A DNA stretch of 64,000 nucleotides. Origin: Desulfurococcus amylolyticus Z-533 (GTDB lineage Archaea > Thermoproteota > Thermoprotei_A > Sulfolobales > Desulfurococcaceae). Shown one piece after another: positions 35,636 through 45,728 of this stretch (positions are counted from its first letter, which is position 1; every line of letters starts with the position of its first letter). Under the pieces are notes generated by a model. That model had not been told where the DNA came from and searched no databases. It saw only the letters and a program-made list of their open reading frames with translations. The translations under genes were made by a program, and so were the position numbers. The stretch is taken from NCBI RefSeq assembly GCF_000513855.1, contig NZ_KI911318.1, positions 508,384 through 572,383 on the forward strand. The letters are read 5' to 3'.

Positions 35636-38600
35636 TCAGCCAAGGAGTCTATATCTTTTCACGCCTATCTCCAGCCATCTAGCGTTTTTAGCTGGGTTTC
35701 TAATAGCAATCAGCTTGGGTTCCTTAGCTATGTTGAATACTATATATAGCCAGTAGTTATCGCCCAGCTTCTTCGCGTAGTCGAACTCCGTCTCTGTCAG
35801 CTCAACGCTTATATCGCTCTCGCTCCTCCCCTTGACCTCTATATATCTCGTCTCTCCCGTCTTTGGATCAACGCTTCTAATATCATAGTGTTCAAATCTA
35901 CTGACATCCTCTGGTACTCTACCACAATTCTTCTCGTATTCCATAGCTATTTCCATAGCCCTCTTCTCAATTTCTTGAATAGCTATTGGTGGAGGCGGAG
36001 TCGTAGCCGTGGACCCCGGCCTTGCGCCGATAATGTATATCCTACCAATCTCCTGGGCTTCTACTGAAACCCCCTTCGACGACCTCGGTTCCCAGTTAGT
36101 ATGCTCGCTACCGAAACCCTTCTCAACCGAGTTTATATAGCTTAGGAACGGGTTTATGAGGTAATTTACACTATCTCTACCTTTTGAACTAGCCTTATGC
36201 CTAGAATGATCTTCTGCATGAGACACCTCGTGGGCGACTGTATAAATATTTTCTATTAGTACGGCTAAGACCTCGAGTAGCTTGGGGCCTCTCAATATTT
36301 CTTTCACTCCCTGAGCATTCCAGGCAACCCCGACGACCTCGCTGTAGAACGGCCTCCCACCGTTATTCGCATAAACTATATATAGGATCAGCTCGTTGAA
36401 ATCCGCCTGCGGAGGCTTAGATATTACTACTAGTCTCTGAGCCGGCCACTCGATATCTCTTACAATATTTTCTATCGATTTATAGATTTTCACTATATTA
36501 CCCTGCTCGATTACAAAGGAGCCCGCAAATATCTTGTCTCCATCGATCCTCACTTCGTATCCTGCTATTTTTGAAAGAGAAATAAACAATTTTTTCAATG
36601 CTTCCTCCGCCTCTACCCCACTTAGCCCGCCGAGAACATCGGTTAACAATTTTTGGATCTTCAGCCTCCTATCCCCTCTCTCCGCCCTTATACTCTCAGC
36701 TGTCTTCTTGAGCTCTTTCAGCACCGCCAGGATCTTAGTAATGTACTCCTCCAGGGCTTTTCCACCACCACGAATATACTCTAGCCACGCTTTGTACTCG
36801 CTGAACCGCACCCTCTCCCCCTTCTCATTTGTTACAGGCGTGAAGACTGCTAGGTCGATGTTTGCCCCCGCCCCCTTACTCAAAAAGTCTATTTCAAGCT
36901 CTTCACCGATCGGGACAGCTTTTTCGATCCCGGAGATATACCATGATAACAGCTTCGCGTACAAGACTTCCAGGGCTTTATAATCGCTTTCAACTGGGAG
37001 CAGTATTGTATAGCTGTAAACATCTTTCTCCTGACCAAGCCTCCAGACCCTTCCAATCCTCTGGACTATTTTAATCGGGCTCCAAGGAGGCTCGTAGTGT
37101 ATAACGATGTTTGCCTTCTGGAGGTTTAATCCTTCTGCAGCAATATCCGTCGACACTATAACGTCTACACGGCCTTTAGACAACCACTCCTTAACATCTT
37201 CGATATCATATTGTCTCGGGGTCTTTGAACTATCCCATGAGGGTACAACACCGTCGGATGTTATTAGAACCATCTTCTTCGACCACTTCTCAGGCAAGGC
37301 CTCCTTCAGCCCTTCGAATACGTAGCTAGCGGTGTCCTTGAATTCCGAGAATACAACTATCTTATCGCCTTTCTCGAGATGCTTATTTACAATATTCAAA
37401 ACTGTAGCTAGCCTAGAATCTTTTTTACTAGTGATAATATCCATTGCCAGTCTATGGAGCTCTTTAAGATCCTCTATATCTACGTCTGTTAGAATTACCG
37501 AAGCCTTCTCAACGAAGCTATTGATAATATCGTCTATATCCTTCTTCATATCCTCTTCGCTGGCGAATTCTTCATAGCCTCCGTAACCCATAAACGTCTC
37601 AGCGATCTCATCCGCCTCCGAATCAAGCTCTTTCACGTCTACCCCGGCACCGCCTTTCTCCAAAGCCGCTAACATCGCCGATCTCCTGAGTATTATTCTA
37701 TCCAGGGTGGCTAGAGCTGCCTTAGGGCTTGAGGAAGCTCTCTTAGCTATTAAGACAAGCAGGAGGCCTAGCGCAGATGGTTTCTCACCGATCCTACCAT
37801 AATAATTTATTAACACATTTCTAAGGAACTCTACAAGCTTCTCGTGAAACTCTATCTCTACCCCACTAGCCTTAGTGATTCTCGCCTTGAACACACACTG
37901 CTTGAATATCGGCTTCTTCTCATACAATTCATTTACACCCATCTTTGTTCTCCTGAAAACTAGAACGCCGTTTATCAGCCTATAGAAGCTCTCTGAATCA
38001 AGCTCTTTCACGCCCGCTTTCAGAAACGGGTCTACAAGCTTCAGCCTCTCAATATAGTCCTCGGCCTTCCCTCTATGGGGGGTTGCCGAGAGTAGGAGGA
38101 TGTTCGTGTTTTGCCTAGCTATCTCGGATACGAATTTATACCTCTGGGTCTCCATATTACCTACTTTACCAACCCTGTGAGCCTCGTCAACAACTACTAT
38201 ATCCCATTCCACCTCAGCTACATCCTTTTTATACTCATCCCTCTTCACAAGATCTATAGATGCTATGTATACGCCTTGCGGGAATCCGAGCTTCTTCAAC
38301 CTATCTATAGTATCCCTCTCTATTCGATATATGCCGTCTCTCGGGAAACCCGTTCTCAAAAGTTCTCCAACCCACTGGTCGATGAGAACCCTTGGAACTA
38401 GTATAAGCACTCTTCCAGCAACACCTAGCTCGCGGAGGTATTTGATAACCATTATTGCCTCGATTGTTTTTCCTAAGCCGATCTCGTCTCCTATTAAAAC
38501 CCTTATCGGATTCCTTGGGAAAAGATATGCGAGAAGCTCTATTTGATGCGCATACGGGTACACCGGGTCTTCTAAGGGAGATTGACGCAGCATAAATATG

Positions 38601-38737
38601 TATGGGTGGTATCTATAGCCTTCTAGAACCTTTTTAACCAGATAGAGGGCCGGACTACCCGCCTCATATCCTGTATAGTGTTCTGAACGATTTTGCAACT
38701 CTATATACACCCCAGTAGCCGCTGTTTTCGTATGCAT
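35636..38737 (-). CDS. SNF2-family helicase with C-terminal DUF3883-like domain
   Basis: The protein has 1033 residues. Helicase motifs are LIGDEIGLGKTIEAIMV (Walker A, about 80-96), VVVDEAHRVG (DEAH, about 180), LLSATPHRG (about 213), then VSTDIAAEGLNLQKANIVI and VQRIGRVWRLGQ (motifs V and VI, about 530-580). Residues about 955-1030 (RYIEVKGRSESDISVELTE, then a YWLYIVFN strand) resemble DUF3883, a nuclease-like domain. VAHEVSHAEDH near residue 833 contains an HExxH sequence. DrmD of DISARM is also an SNF2 helicase. The gene overlaps the 147-residue gene upstream by 74 bases; a TTG at 38698 would shorten this. Confidence 0.85.
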   Translation of the reverse strand: MHTKTAATGVYIELQNRSEHYTGYEAGSPALYLVKKVLEGYRYHPYIFMLRQSPLEDPVYPYAHQIELLAYLFPRNPIRVLIGDEIGLGKTIEAIMVIKYLRELGVAGRVLILVPRVLIDQWVGELLRTGFPRDGIYRIERDTIDRLKKLGFPQGVYIASIDLVKRDEYKKDVAEVEWDIVVVDEAHRVGKVGNMETQRYKFVSEIARQNTNILLLSATPHRGKAEDYIERLKLVDPFLKAGVKELDSESFYRLINGVLVFRRTKMGVNELYEKKPIFKQCVFKARITKASGVEIEFHEKLVEFLRNVLINYYGRIGEKPSALGLLLVLIAKRASSSPKAALATLDRIILRRSAMLAALEKGGAGVDVKELDSEADEIAETFMGYGGYEEFASEEDMKKDIDDIINSFVEKASVILTDVDIEDLKELHRLAMDIITSKKDSRLATVLNIVNKHLEKGDKIVVFSEFKDTASYVFEGLKEALPEKWSKKMVLITSDGVVPSWDSSKTPRQYDIEDVKEWLSKGRVDVIVSTDIAAEGLNLQKANIVIHYEPPWSPIKIVQRIGRVWRLGQEKDVYSYTILLPVESDYKALEVLYAKLLSWYISGIEKAVPIGEELEIDFLSKGAGANIDLAVFTPVTNEKGERVRFSEYKAWLEYIRGGGKALEEYITKILAVLKELKKTAESIRAERGDRRLKIQKLLTDVLGGLSGVEAEEALKKLFISLSKIAGYEVRIDGDKIFAGSFVIEQGNIVKIYKSIENIVRDIEWPAQRLVVISKPPQADFNELILYIVYANNGGRPFYSEVVGVAWNAQGVKEILRGPKLLEVLAVLIENIYTVAHEVSHAEDHSRHKASSKGRDSVNYLINPFLSYINSVEKGFGSEHTNWEPRSSKGVSVEAQEIGRIYIIGARPGSTATTPPPPIAIQEIEKRAMEIAMEYEKNCGRVPEDVSRFEHYDIRSVDPKTGETRYIEVKGRSESDISVELTETEFDYAKKLGDNYWLYIVFNIAKEPKLIAIRNPAKNARWLEIGVKRYRLLG

Positions 38738-39107
38738 AAATAAGCTTCGAATACCAGAAGACTGTTTCTATCTCACTCATTTTAGCCACTAGCTCGCGAA
38801 TCTCGTATGCACCTGGATCGATGTACTGCCTTATCCCAGTGTAGACGATGGCTCTCCTGATATAGTAGTCGGGGTCGCTCCCATACACTACAATAATGTT
38901 GTCGCTTATTCTCTTATACTGTGCAGATATACTGTCTAGAAAGGATGCTATATGCCCTTTCCCAACCCTAGCCTCGAAGAAAGGCTTCACCCCCCTCACA
39001 GGCCCGGAATGATAGAATCTGGAAACCTCGATCCTTCTCCTCCACTTTTTACCAACGGTCTTATACCCGAAGACGATGTATCTTTCCAGAGGGGTCTCAG
39101 ACGACAT
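38664..39107 (-). CDS. Small module protein, possibly DUF3780-like
   Basis: This 147-residue protein has no motif I can name with confidence. The opening IVFGYKTVGKKWRRRIEVS, the HSGPVRGVKPFF stretch and the aromatic end (ETVFWYSKLIYAYENSGYWG) are compatible in size and position with DUF3780, a small partner of DUF499 and DUF1156 proteins in defence islands. The assignment rests mainly on gene order. It follows the DUF499 gene by ten bases and overlaps the helicase gene, so it is part of the operon. Confidence 0.55.
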   Translation of the reverse strand: MSSETPLERYIVFGYKTVGKKWRRRIEVSRFYHSGPVRGVKPFFEARVGKGHIASFLDSISAQYKRISDNIIVVYGSDPDYYIRRAIVYTGIRQYIDPGAYEIRELVAKMSEIETVFWYSKLIYAYENSGYWGVYRVAKSFRTLYRI

Positions 39108-39117
39108 GTCCCACGCC

Positions 39118-42100
39118 CTATTCTAGGGATACTTCGTAGACAAACGGCTGCAATTCATTCAGCTCATTCTCGCTGAGGCTCGGCATCTCATAATAGTCTC
39201 TGGCAACCAGCCTAAGCGATATTCTTAGCTTCACTTCCCCGGGGGATGACATTTCGAGAAGTTTTAAAGCTATATTTATCATTTCATCAATACTTATATC
39301 CCTAACTTCTAGATATACCCTGGACTCTCTCACACCCCTCTTAAAAGATAGTTCTAGACTACCGCCAGTTATTGTAAGAACATTAAACCTTGTACTCAGT
39401 ATTTTTAGGGGTTTTAGGTTAGGTTGGTTTATCTCTACTACCATCTCTCTGAACCTGGTACCCGGCTGGGGCAGGCCTTTTATACGATTCGCCTTCTCTC
39501 TTTCCACCCTGACGCTAATGTTTGAAGAAGAGAGCTCCAGGCCGTCGCTACCCTTAACCCTAAGCGATATGTTTAAACTACCCTCTGTGTCAGGGGCTTT
39601 AAACCTCCATATGACCTCTGCCCTATTCCTTGTATCATCTATAGTGATCTCCCGTGGTTCTACAGAACCCTTGTCAGCTTCGACTACTATATTCCCGGTG
39701 AATGGGCCGATCCTCTCGATAGTAAATACTCTTTCAATCACCTCTCCAGGTATAGCGACTACTTGTACTGAATCCGGTTTAACAATAATAGATACCTTCC
39801 TCTCAAGTCTTAGAAGAGCCGTCCTTTTCAGCGTCTCGAGGTCGTATCTACTGATATCTGCGAGAACGTCTTCAACCTTTTTCAACTCCCCATCATAGTT
39901 GATAAAGTATTCAATAACCTTTGCTACACCTCCAACCACTTCATAGCTTTTTCTAAGAGCTTTCATCTGCTCGATTAATGCAGTACTCCATGGGAGGACC
40001 TGGCAATTGTCTGAGATATTAGTTAGTGTTTCTCCTTCCGCCATACTAACTCCTAGGCACTCGGACTCCGAGGAGCATTTATCCACAACCTTATAGTATA
40101 TCCTATCACCGCACCTCAGACCGATTTCAAGGTTTTTAACACCCTCCTTAATAGCTTCTTTAACCGTATCGATTGTTGTTATTGGTAGGCGTGGATTCGT
40201 GTAGAAATACTCTATTATCTCCCCAACGTTTTTCACCATATCCGCTCTCTTCAAGTCTACACCTAGCCAACCCAGGTAGTAGGCTAGGGTATCAAAGTCC
40301 ATGCTTGTAACGAATTTGCTTGGGTGTATATTTCTCAGTGTACTTTCTACGCTACCTATGATAGTTTCATCGAACTGTGTATACGTCTCTATAACGGTAT
40401 TCCCCTCCTTATCAGAGAAACCAGGGTATGCTATAGCATCAAACATGTGGAGGATGCTCGCAAGGGCTTTTCCATATTCCTCGAGATAGTACGATTTAGC
40501 CTTGTTTTTGAAAACCTCTTTAACAATATCGGCTTCTCCACCATAGGTCTTAGCTAAGTCTTCTATAACCTTCTCTCTCTCGATCTCCTTATACGCGATA
40601 ACTCTTTTAATGTGCTCGAGAGCGGTTTGGAACTTATCCTTCCTACTCGGGTACGTGACAAAAACTGTGTTAGCGTATCTTCTCAGACCCCCGCTCTTGG
40701 TATAGTATATGATTTCTTCTAGCAGAGATTTTTTCCTGCCCATGTCATCAGGTACGTCTATACATGCGTATACGATGTATTTCTGCGTATCATAGTCTAA
40801 TCTATCACACCTGTACGAGACTGTCGAGAGCTCTGTATCAAATACCTTAGGAACTTCCGCTCCCTCAGCCTTCCTGCTACTATTAGCTTTAGTGCTCTTG
40901 ACGAGAAGTTTCTTCGCTGTATCAACAATCTCTGTGACAGCGTCCGAGAGCGGTACTCGTTGAGCCCGCTCCTCTATGTATTTGATAGGCGTTATGTACT
41001 GTGTAAACCACAGCCTCTTTGTTCTCTCATCCTCCAGCACGTAGATGAGGTTTCTCTTCACCCATTCGATAGCATCTATAATATCTTTTTCGAGGAGGCC
41101 CCTAGCCTGGAATGTATACGGCTCGTAGACCATTACCGCTAGCTCATAAGGATCTGGGAAGACTTCTACCCTCGGCGTCAATACTCCTCCGTAGACGAAT
41201 GTCCTAGCGAGGAGTGTTTTAGAAACTAGCTCCGCTAGATAGGGTTTCTCATAGCTTTTCGTCCTCTCCTTCACATCTGACTCTACGACTATTTTGAAGC
41301 CTTCATAACCGCTTAAGAGATAAGTGGACATTCCCGGGTTCGATAGGTCGATGTGCCACGGCATCACGAGTTCGTAGTAATCTCTATCTCTGACAATACT
41401 CCTCAATACCAGCCTACTGATCCTGAGCAAGTCCCTTGTCTTCTGCAGCTTCTCATGCTTGTCGAGAATATCTATTAACGTATCTATGTACAGGGGGTGG
41501 AACGGATATGTTTCATCGACCTCCATTGAAACCCTTCTAGCAAGGTTCTCGTCGAACACCTCCCTGTTCTGGTAAGCGCTGAGCAGGCTCTTCCTCACAT
41601 GCTCCCTCCTGGAGCCGTCTATGGAGGAGAAGAGCCTCGTTCTCAACAGAGCAGGTATATTCCTGGGGGTGACAGGCTCTATGTATCTCGAAGAGACCCT
41701 GGCGAGAGCTTTAACGATGCTTTCGAGAATATCCCTTACAACCTCATATCCCTTCTCAACCCCCTTAACCTCCTCACCGCTTACAGCCATTGGGAGGGAC
41801 ACTACGAGAACAATATTTTGGGATGCTTCAACAGCTTTAGCCAGTCTCTCCATGAATGTTGATATAGCTGAAGCATACCCTTTCAGACCCTGGTCTGCTG
41901 ATACATAGAGAGACTTTACATATGCAGCAATCTCGTCGATTAGTATAATAATTCTCCTATTGGAGAAGAGGCTGACCAGCGTATCCACGCCTGGGACAGC
42001 CATCTTCTCGTCGTGTGCTCTCAGAGAACTGTAGCTCCCCAGGGAATGGGCTAGATAGCCCCACAGGGTCTGAACCCTGTAAGAGCCTACTTCAAGCGGT

Positions 42101-42540
42101 TTGACCGGTGTCGGTGCGAGAGCCTCTGTATGGCCGTCGATAACAACTATGTCTATAGATTTAGAGATACCGGCTAGGCTCTCGACAGCCCTATTTATCA
42201 GCTCCCTAGCCCCCTGGTTCTCTACTACAGCTCTCTCCAGTGCCCGAGGGTTTTTCAGCGCGTGGAACAGAGATATTAGGGTATGGGTTTTCCCGCCGCC
42301 GAAGTATGCGCTGAGGAGTATGACCTTCGTCCCCTCGCCGCTCGTAAGTACTTTGGCGATATTGGCAACTATCTCTGCTACCTGCTCTGTTACAAGTGTT
42401 ATTGAGAAGAATTTCTCCGGTTCCCTGTAGATCTCTGGCTCACTGCCTAGGACGATCCCTCCGAGGCTTGGGGCAAGCTTCTCGTCGAGCTCTTCTCTAA
42501 ACACGTCTTCTCTAATGACATTATTCCCGGCTAAAACCAT
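39118..42540 (-). CDS. DUF499 family ATP-binding protein
   Basis: The protein has 1140 residues. Walker A is in LLSAYFGGGKTHTLISLFHA (about 77-90) and Walker B in RRIIILIDEIAAYV (about 193-203), a layout typical of DUF499 ATPases. The region around 950-1010 reads as beta-sandwich (DKGSVEPREITIDD and following), perhaps a protein-interaction domain. DUF499 proteins occur beside DUF1156 methyltransferases in prokaryotic defence islands, and BrxC of BREX is a comparable large ATPase. The start codon overlaps the methyltransferase stop by one base (TAATG), so both are translated together. Confidence 0.88.
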   Translation of the reverse strand: MVLAGNNVIREDVFREELDEKLAPSLGGIVLGSEPEIYREPEKFFSITLVTEQVAEIVANIAKVLTSGEGTKVILLSAYFGGGKTHTLISLFHALKNPRALERAVVENQGARELINRAVESLAGISKSIDIVVIDGHTEALAPTPVKPLEVGSYRVQTLWGYLAHSLGSYSSLRAHDEKMAVPGVDTLVSLFSNRRIIILIDEIAAYVKSLYVSADQGLKGYASAISTFMERLAKAVEASQNIVLVVSLPMAVSGEEVKGVEKGYEVVRDILESIVKALARVSSRYIEPVTPRNIPALLRTRLFSSIDGSRREHVRKSLLSAYQNREVFDENLARRVSMEVDETYPFHPLYIDTLIDILDKHEKLQKTRDLLRISRLVLRSIVRDRDYYELVMPWHIDLSNPGMSTYLLSGYEGFKIVVESDVKERTKSYEKPYLAELVSKTLLARTFVYGGVLTPRVEVFPDPYELAVMVYEPYTFQARGLLEKDIIDAIEWVKRNLIYVLEDERTKRLWFTQYITPIKYIEERAQRVPLSDAVTEIVDTAKKLLVKSTKANSSRKAEGAEVPKVFDTELSTVSYRCDRLDYDTQKYIVYACIDVPDDMGRKKSLLEEIIYYTKSGGLRRYANTVFVTYPSRKDKFQTALEHIKRVIAYKEIEREKVIEDLAKTYGGEADIVKEVFKNKAKSYYLEEYGKALASILHMFDAIAYPGFSDKEGNTVIETYTQFDETIIGSVESTLRNIHPSKFVTSMDFDTLAYYLGWLGVDLKRADMVKNVGEIIEYFYTNPRLPITTIDTVKEAIKEGVKNLEIGLRCGDRIYYKVVDKCSSESECLGVSMAEGETLTNISDNCQVLPWSTALIEQMKALRKSYEVVGGVAKVIEYFINYDGELKKVEDVLADISRYDLETLKRTALLRLERKVSIIVKPDSVQVVAIPGEVIERVFTIERIGPFTGNIVVEADKGSVEPREITIDDTRNRAEVIWRFKAPDTEGSLNISLRVKGSDGLELSSSNISVRVEREKANRIKGLPQPGTRFREMVVEINQPNLKPLKILSTRFNVLTITGGSLELSFKRGVRESRVYLEVRDISIDEMINIALKLLEMSSPGEVKLRISLRLVARDYYEMPSLSENELNELQPFVYEVSLE

Positions 42541-45527
42541 TATTTACCCACCTCTTTGAAAAAACTTTCAAGGCCCTTCTTAAACTGTATGCCAAGAGCC
42601 TTTAGCATTGCTTCCACAGCCTTCTTCTCGGCTTCGTTCTCTGGGAGGGCGCTCGCGAGGGCCTTGGCTAGTGATACTGCTTCTTCGATATGCTGCGGGA
42701 ACTTTGACTCCAAGTCTTTGAATCCCTTGAGAAAATCTTCTCTCGGCTGTGTAACAGCCAGGTACTCTAGTATGTGGAGGGCGTCTATCGAGGATCTTAT
42801 AGTTGGCTGGCCCAGCTTAACACCCCTATCGGCAAGAAGCTGCTTGAGCAGGGTCTTCGGGTCGTCCCCTGCCCCAGGCTCAAGCAGTATTACCTTATCC
42901 CCGTCTCTGTCGATAACGCCTAGTTTCTCCAATTCCTCCAAGCTACTCCTGGTGCCGATGACGAAGAGGTTCAGTGTGCTCCTATCCATAGACCTCCTAG
43001 CAGCCCTACTCCTCTCGAGAAGGGTCTTCGATAACAGGTAGAAGAGGGCTACCGGGCTGAGCTTAGTCTCGGGGGCTAGGGCGCCGAGAGACCTGGCTAT
43101 AGCTTCTGCAACAGCCGGGTAGACATACTTCTCTACGAGCCCCTGGACACCCTGCCTGCTCGAGTTACCTGTCCCTAGGACCCTCTCGTACTGTGTGAAC
43201 TGGGATAGTACACAGCCCAGGGTGGCGACAAAAAGATCCGGGCCCCTGTATCCACTACCCCTAGCCCTGAAAGCGAAGTCTTTGCAGAGCTCTACAGCCT
43301 TAGCGTATACTTCCCCGGCGAGGGCCTCCCCGGCAACACCCCTCCTCCAGACAGCTACGATAGACGTGTCTAGAGCAGCCTTACCGCGGGCGGTAACCCT
43401 CTGAACAGACTCTGTGACAATACTGTGGGCGGCAGTAATCCTCATCCTAGCGCTAAGCCAGCCTGCTTCTAGTAGAGCCTCCCAAGCATCCGGGCTAGTA
43501 TGAGCGTAGAAGGTAACTATAGCCCCGTCCTCCCTGAGCCTAGAAGCCATAGCCTTGAAAGACTCCCCGAGAAGTCTCTTAAAGTACTCGAAAGAGCCGA
43601 CACCACTCCCAAACGCTTTCCCCCTGCTAGCAACCTCGCTAACCTCCCTAGGTGCGAACCTCTTCCACTGGGTCTCAACCTCGTTGCCAGCTTCGTCGAA
43701 GAAAGCCTCCTGGTAGAATCTAGGGGAAAGCCTATAGACGCCGAAACTCTCTTTGACATCGCTAAGAGCCCTCTTAAGCCAGACGTAGTAGAAGTCGCTG
43801 AGCTCAGCGTAGGCAATATCATCCCTATAAGGAGGGTCGGTAACGATTAAATCAAACTTCTCATCTCCAAGCCTGCTAAGAGTAGTAGCATCATCGAGCA
43901 GAACCCTAACCCTACTAGGACTACCACTAACAGCAGAAACAAGGTATGAAAGCCCCTCTTCTAATGTTTTAAGATTCCTTGCATAAGTCCCTGTCCAGCT
44001 GATCCAAGGAACCATGTCATCCCAGTTCCAGACCATAGCTATACCTCTCATTGAAAGAGAATAAGCCATTATTAATGATGGATTCCACACAGCAATAAGA
44101 GAGCTATAATTAGCATACTTTACTAATGCTATTGCTAAGTATGTAGTTACTGCTTCCGCGTACTTGTGTGCTTTTTCTCTGTCCCAGCCTTCTCTCAGCT
44201 TCTCTTCCTCGACCTTCCTCCCAGCCTCCCTGACAAGCTTGACGAGCTTGACCAGGGTTAAGAGCTGGCGCGGGTTGAAGAGCTGATACCACTTATTTAT
44301 GATATGGACTGGAAATCTTAGCCCAGCTCCTATGTTTCCGTATGGTGGTATTGGCTCTGTCGGTATGTCTGGGTCTCCCCACATCTGCCTCAGCTTCTCT
44401 AGTGCTTTCCACAGCTTCTCGTTGTCTTGCTGTGTTGCGGGTTCAAAGACTAATTCCCCGTTTACTATCTTTACTTTTACCAGTAGTCTCGGCATTGCTC
44501 TCGAGTCCTGTAGTTGCCTTAGTGTCATCTGGCCTGACAAGTATTTCTCCAGGTTCTGGTTCCACTCCCTGAGGGCTGTTTTAACATACCACTCTCCCCC
44601 CACCTTCCCCACCTGGTTGTTGCACAGAAGGCATATCGCCGTCTCCCTCCTAGCGTCTATGTTTGGCCTCGGCACCCTGTACTGCCTCCCCTCTACCTCT
44701 ACTAGCCCCTGCTTACTGTTTACCCTGGCTACTACATGTGTCCTCCCAAGTTCTTTATTCAAGTCTACAACCCCTATATGTACCGTGTCCCCTTGCCTAA
44801 CCGGCTCCATCCATGCCAGTCTCTGGAACAACCCTTTTCTCACCCCTTCCTCCTCTTCGGACTCGGATTCTTCGGATGAAACTCTAGATGTCCTCGCCAG
44901 CCACCAGTTGCCAATTAAAGGCGTGTACCTCCCGCAGTGGGGGCATTTAATCTCCCAGCTACCAATGTATACAGCAGTATCCCCATCATAGAGCTCCTGG
45001 ATGTCCCCGTCCATTCTCAGTTGCCCAAGAACCCACTCCCCCCATTCCCCTACATCCTCTACAAGCTTCTCGCCAAGCCCTCTGTCAGAAGCCCACTTCG
45101 GGATCTCTAAGACTGCTTTGAGGAATACGTATGCTACCGGGAGGAGCTCTACGGCTACAACCTCTCCTACGCCGAGCCTGATAGCCTCGAGGGGTATGGA
45201 GCCGAATCCTGAGAACGGGTCTAGGAGCCTAGCCTGCCTAAATATATCGCTGTATCTAGCCGGTATAAACGGGTTGTTCCTGTGGGGGACGCCTTCAACG
45301 CCGGAGAGCCTGGTAGCATACATGAATTCTTCCCTTGAGATAGAATCGGGTAGGAGAGCCCCCGCGATAACGGCTCTAGCACTAGCAAGGGGCTTCCTAG
45401 TCCACCAGAACACCATCTCCCAGTACGGGGGCCTACCACCACCCTGCTTCTCCTTAGAAGAAGCCTCGCTAACCCTGTCGACAGGGAATTGGTGGGATTC
45501 GATAAACCTTCTATCCATAGAAGCCAC
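42540..45527 (-). CDS. DUF1156 domain DNA methyltransferase
   Basis: The protein has 995 residues. The N-terminal DUF1156 region includes FIESHQFPVDRVSEASSKEK and WWTRKPLASARAVIA. The SAM-binding motif LDPFSGFGSIPLEAIRLG is near residues 97-114 and the amino-methyltransferase motif IVTDPPYRDDIAYAELSDFY near 560, indicating N6-adenine or N4-cytosine methylation. Two CxxC pairs (IKCPHCGRY and CLLCNNQ) between them probably bind zinc. It is the first gene of the four-gene module. Its codon use looks richer in CTC/CCC than the helicase gene downstream. Target sequence is unknown. Confidence 0.9.
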   Translation of the reverse strand: MASMDRRFIESHQFPVDRVSEASSKEKQGGGRPPYWEMVFWWTRKPLASARAVIAGALLPDSISREEFMYATRLSGVEGVPHRNNPFIPARYSDIFRQARLLDPFSGFGSIPLEAIRLGVGEVVAVELLPVAYVFLKAVLEIPKWASDRGLGEKLVEDVGEWGEWVLGQLRMDGDIQELYDGDTAVYIGSWEIKCPHCGRYTPLIGNWWLARTSRVSSEESESEEEEGVRKGLFQRLAWMEPVRQGDTVHIGVVDLNKELGRTHVVARVNSKQGLVEVEGRQYRVPRPNIDARRETAICLLCNNQVGKVGGEWYVKTALREWNQNLEKYLSGQMTLRQLQDSRAMPRLLVKVKIVNGELVFEPATQQDNEKLWKALEKLRQMWGDPDIPTEPIPPYGNIGAGLRFPVHIINKWYQLFNPRQLLTLVKLVKLVREAGRKVEEEKLREGWDREKAHKYAEAVTTYLAIALVKYANYSSLIAVWNPSLIMAYSLSMRGIAMVWNWDDMVPWISWTGTYARNLKTLEEGLSYLVSAVSGSPSRVRVLLDDATTLSRLGDEKFDLIVTDPPYRDDIAYAELSDFYYVWLKRALSDVKESFGVYRLSPRFYQEAFFDEAGNEVETQWKRFAPREVSEVASRGKAFGSGVGSFEYFKRLLGESFKAMASRLREDGAIVTFYAHTSPDAWEALLEAGWLSARMRITAAHSIVTESVQRVTARGKAALDTSIVAVWRRGVAGEALAGEVYAKAVELCKDFAFRARGSGYRGPDLFVATLGCVLSQFTQYERVLGTGNSSRQGVQGLVEKYVYPAVAEAIARSLGALAPETKLSPVALFYLLSKTLLERSRAARRSMDRSTLNLFVIGTRSSLEELEKLGVIDRDGDKVILLEPGAGDDPKTLLKQLLADRGVKLGQPTIRSSIDALHILEYLAVTQPREDFLKGFKDLESKFPQHIEEAVSLAKALASALPENEAEKKAVEAMLKALGIQFKKGLESFFKEVGK

Positions 45528-45728
45528 CAGGCAAATATCAATAATCTCTAATCAAGCCCGAAGATAAAAAGATTAACCCGCGACTACACGCCTTCAGGAT
45601 GAGCGTGAACGGTGATCCTACTACCAGACCCGTTGATACCGCTAGAGTATAGCCTGTGGTGCATGAAAATATTATATCCAGTACCCATATAATAAAACCA
45701 GGTTACCTTGGTGGGAAGGGAGAATCAA

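Noticed and set aside
35531..35749. Plus-strand frame overlapping the helicase 3' end
   Set aside because: It overlaps the strongly supported DUF3883-like end on the other strand and has no recognisable features.
35636..45527. Straight assignment of the module to BREX or DISARM
   Set aside because: PglZ, BrxL, DrmA, DrmB and a PLD nuclease are all absent; only the general theme is shared.
42556..45567. Long plus-strand open frames opposite the DUF1156 methyltransferase gene (for example 44299-44991)
   Set aside because: They are mirror frames of the GC-rich methyltransferase coding sequence, with Ser/Pro-rich translations and no domains.
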